The notes beneath the pieces are model-generated. The model saw only the letters and a list, made by a program, of their open reading frames with translations. It had not been told where the DNA came from and made no database searches. 15,245 bases of DNA from a bacterium (GTDB lineage Bacteria > Bacillota_I > Bacilli_A > RF39 > UBA660). This document shows, piece by piece, positions 15,201 through 15,245 of the stretch. The translations under genes were made by a program, and so were the position numbers. The DNA lies in assembly GCA_014846175.1 (NCBI GenBank), contig RKAV01000025.1, positions 1-15,245 on the forward strand, given 5' to 3'. Within the stretch, counting starts at the first letter, position 1. Every line of letters starts with the position of its first letter.

Positions 15201-15245
15201 TATTCAGAGTTTATGGATGAGGCTGGGGAACCTTACGGAAAAGAG
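12210..15245 (+). CDS. polC: DNA polymerase III alpha subunit, PolC type (3' partial)
   Basis: 1012 codons are visible from ATG 12210 (GGGGG ribosome site 12198-12202); the frame is open at the window's right edge, against about 1,430-1,450 residues for the family. In order: an N-terminal domain (1-180), the FTPGPRPRRSKKR linker and OB-fold (about 185-310), a PHP domain opening with ELHAHTKMSQMDGV (His328, His330) and GIAITDHNG, a DEDDh proofreading exonuclease inserted in it (Asp423/Glu425 in FDFETTGF, HNAKFD, HHRGDYDAEGT), the second PHP part with VATGDVHHL, and the start of the polymerase core (GYIVGSRGSVGSS, then HYLCRNKDCKYSEF, the first zinc ligands). This is the main replicative polymerase of low-GC Gram-positives. 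An extra block of about 73 residues (14799-15017) precedes the IGGGFDVIYL motif. Confidence 0.97.
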   Translation, partial: MQKEVSILLDKMGIDYTNSSFFDSLRLEKVVVDKDSGDWSFYLLSDVLPDIDSYLKIEKNKKKIASNIYYNITNLDNNILLSYYEPLLELAKEEGLISITEPYLSNLILEDGKLLLIASNIIEEKRLIKIRDIISTYYKRLGYEEEIEILIRENTAIKEEIAKELEEIKIPVVREEIKEEKKEFKNFTPGPRPRRSKKRDEGCILGLDIKQMPIKISMIQGEDNNVIVEGNVFGVDYFESSKSEFRIITLKITDYTDSILCKVFCNEQDEYERLCKELKVGRDLLISGYVKEDNFAKELVLNARDIMPVTKHKEEIKDLSERKRVELHAHTKMSQMDGVVDEVDLVKQAIKWGHKGIAITDHNGAQAFPHVYNYVRDYNKGKEENEKFKAIYGTELVMVDDRVDIVIRPNNDVLLDDTYVVFDFETTGFNAGGADSIIEIGAVKMKGGTIVEKYDELINPGRPLPQKIVDVTNITDMMLEGKRCEEDAIKDFINWFGDLPMVAHNAKFDVSFLEMAYEKYNLGEFKNPVIDTLELSRTLDNNYARHSLSALVKRYNVPWDENAHHRGDYDAEGTALVFYKMLEKLNNRNIETMEQLANMIDQSEMYKYGTLNHINILTLTKKGLKNLFKIISYANTTYLYKTPRIPRSIVEEYREDLLIGSGCYESEVFRQAKSKSEEELSNIIRFYDYVEVQPPECYRHLIDTNDFGTEVELIAHLEKIIRTTIEAGKLIVATGDVHHLTREDKIYREIIVNQKVPGGGRHPLSRGGIKEIPSNHFRTTDEMLNDFSFLDEETRNLIVIDNPNKILGMVNEIEVIIETGGIPFSPKIDKSVETVTDLVFTRASDWYGDPLPYNIEERISKELYGDGIFEAITDEIERDNIKEEDKTRETFKRLHDTLLKGFDSVKDKIRENLKIKNPEMSDEEVEKALPKKLGGVIGGGFDVIYLIAQKLVKHSNDDGYIVGSRGSVGSSFVATMMGITEVNALPAHYLCRNKDCKYSEFMDEAGEPYGKE

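Noticed and set aside
1..15245. CRISPR array, insertion sequence ends, tRNA or rRNA genes
   Set aside because: I saw no regularly spaced repeats, transposase motifs or tRNA/rRNA-like sequences. The only clear tandem repeat is inside the ferredoxin gene.

Overview
The window is AT-rich (about 30% GC by eye) and uses the standard genetic code: TGG encodes Trp and several genes stop at TGA. It carries PolC, a lipoteichoic-acid-synthase-type enzyme, sortase-anchored surface proteins and strong AGGAGG ribosome sites. This points to a low-GC Gram-positive bacterium of the Bacilli, most like the small-genome uncultured gut lineages near Erysipelotrichales/RF39. That placement is inference from gene content; no rRNA or tRNA gene was recognised.

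Layout, left to right. (1) 2-1423: the 3' part of a large secreted surface protein. Its C-terminus ends in a lectin-like domain with a compositionally distinct segment that looks like the variable repeat of a diversity-generating retroelement. A GC-rich non-coding tail follows. (2) 1797-7288: a co-directional cell-surface operon behind a strong promoter and ahead of a strong terminator. It encodes a thioester/TQXA adhesin with a VPNT sorting signal, its sortase (overlapping the adhesin gene, with a terminator-like hairpin inside the sortase start), a multi-spanning membrane protein, an LtaS-type phosphoglycerol transferase and a membrane-anchored protein of unknown function. (3) 7602-8327: an RluB/RsuA-type pseudouridine synthase, sharing a bidirectional terminator with the convergent gene. 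(4) 8342-9609, minus strand: an AAA ATPase/DUF4143 gene broken by two small frameshifts. (5) 9695-9926: a strong promoter and an approximately 114-nt RNA on the plus strand, convergent with a 30-residue hydrophobic peptide gene on the minus strand. The arrangement resembles a type I toxin-antitoxin locus. (6) 10055-10348, minus: a [4Fe-4S] ferredoxin whose C-terminal third has been tandemly duplicated. (7) 10464-15245: a TTG-initiated tail-anchored coiled-coil protein, an unknown cytoplasmic protein, and polC, which runs off the right edge.

The genes fall into a surface module (adhesin, sortase, polymer synthesis), housekeeping genes (rluB, polC, ferredoxin) and a small accessory patch (decayed ATPase plus the peptide/RNA pair). 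The strongest candidates for something not yet described are the variable-repeat-like 3' end of the first gene, the peptide/antisense RNA pair, and the ferredoxin with a duplicated cluster-binding tail.
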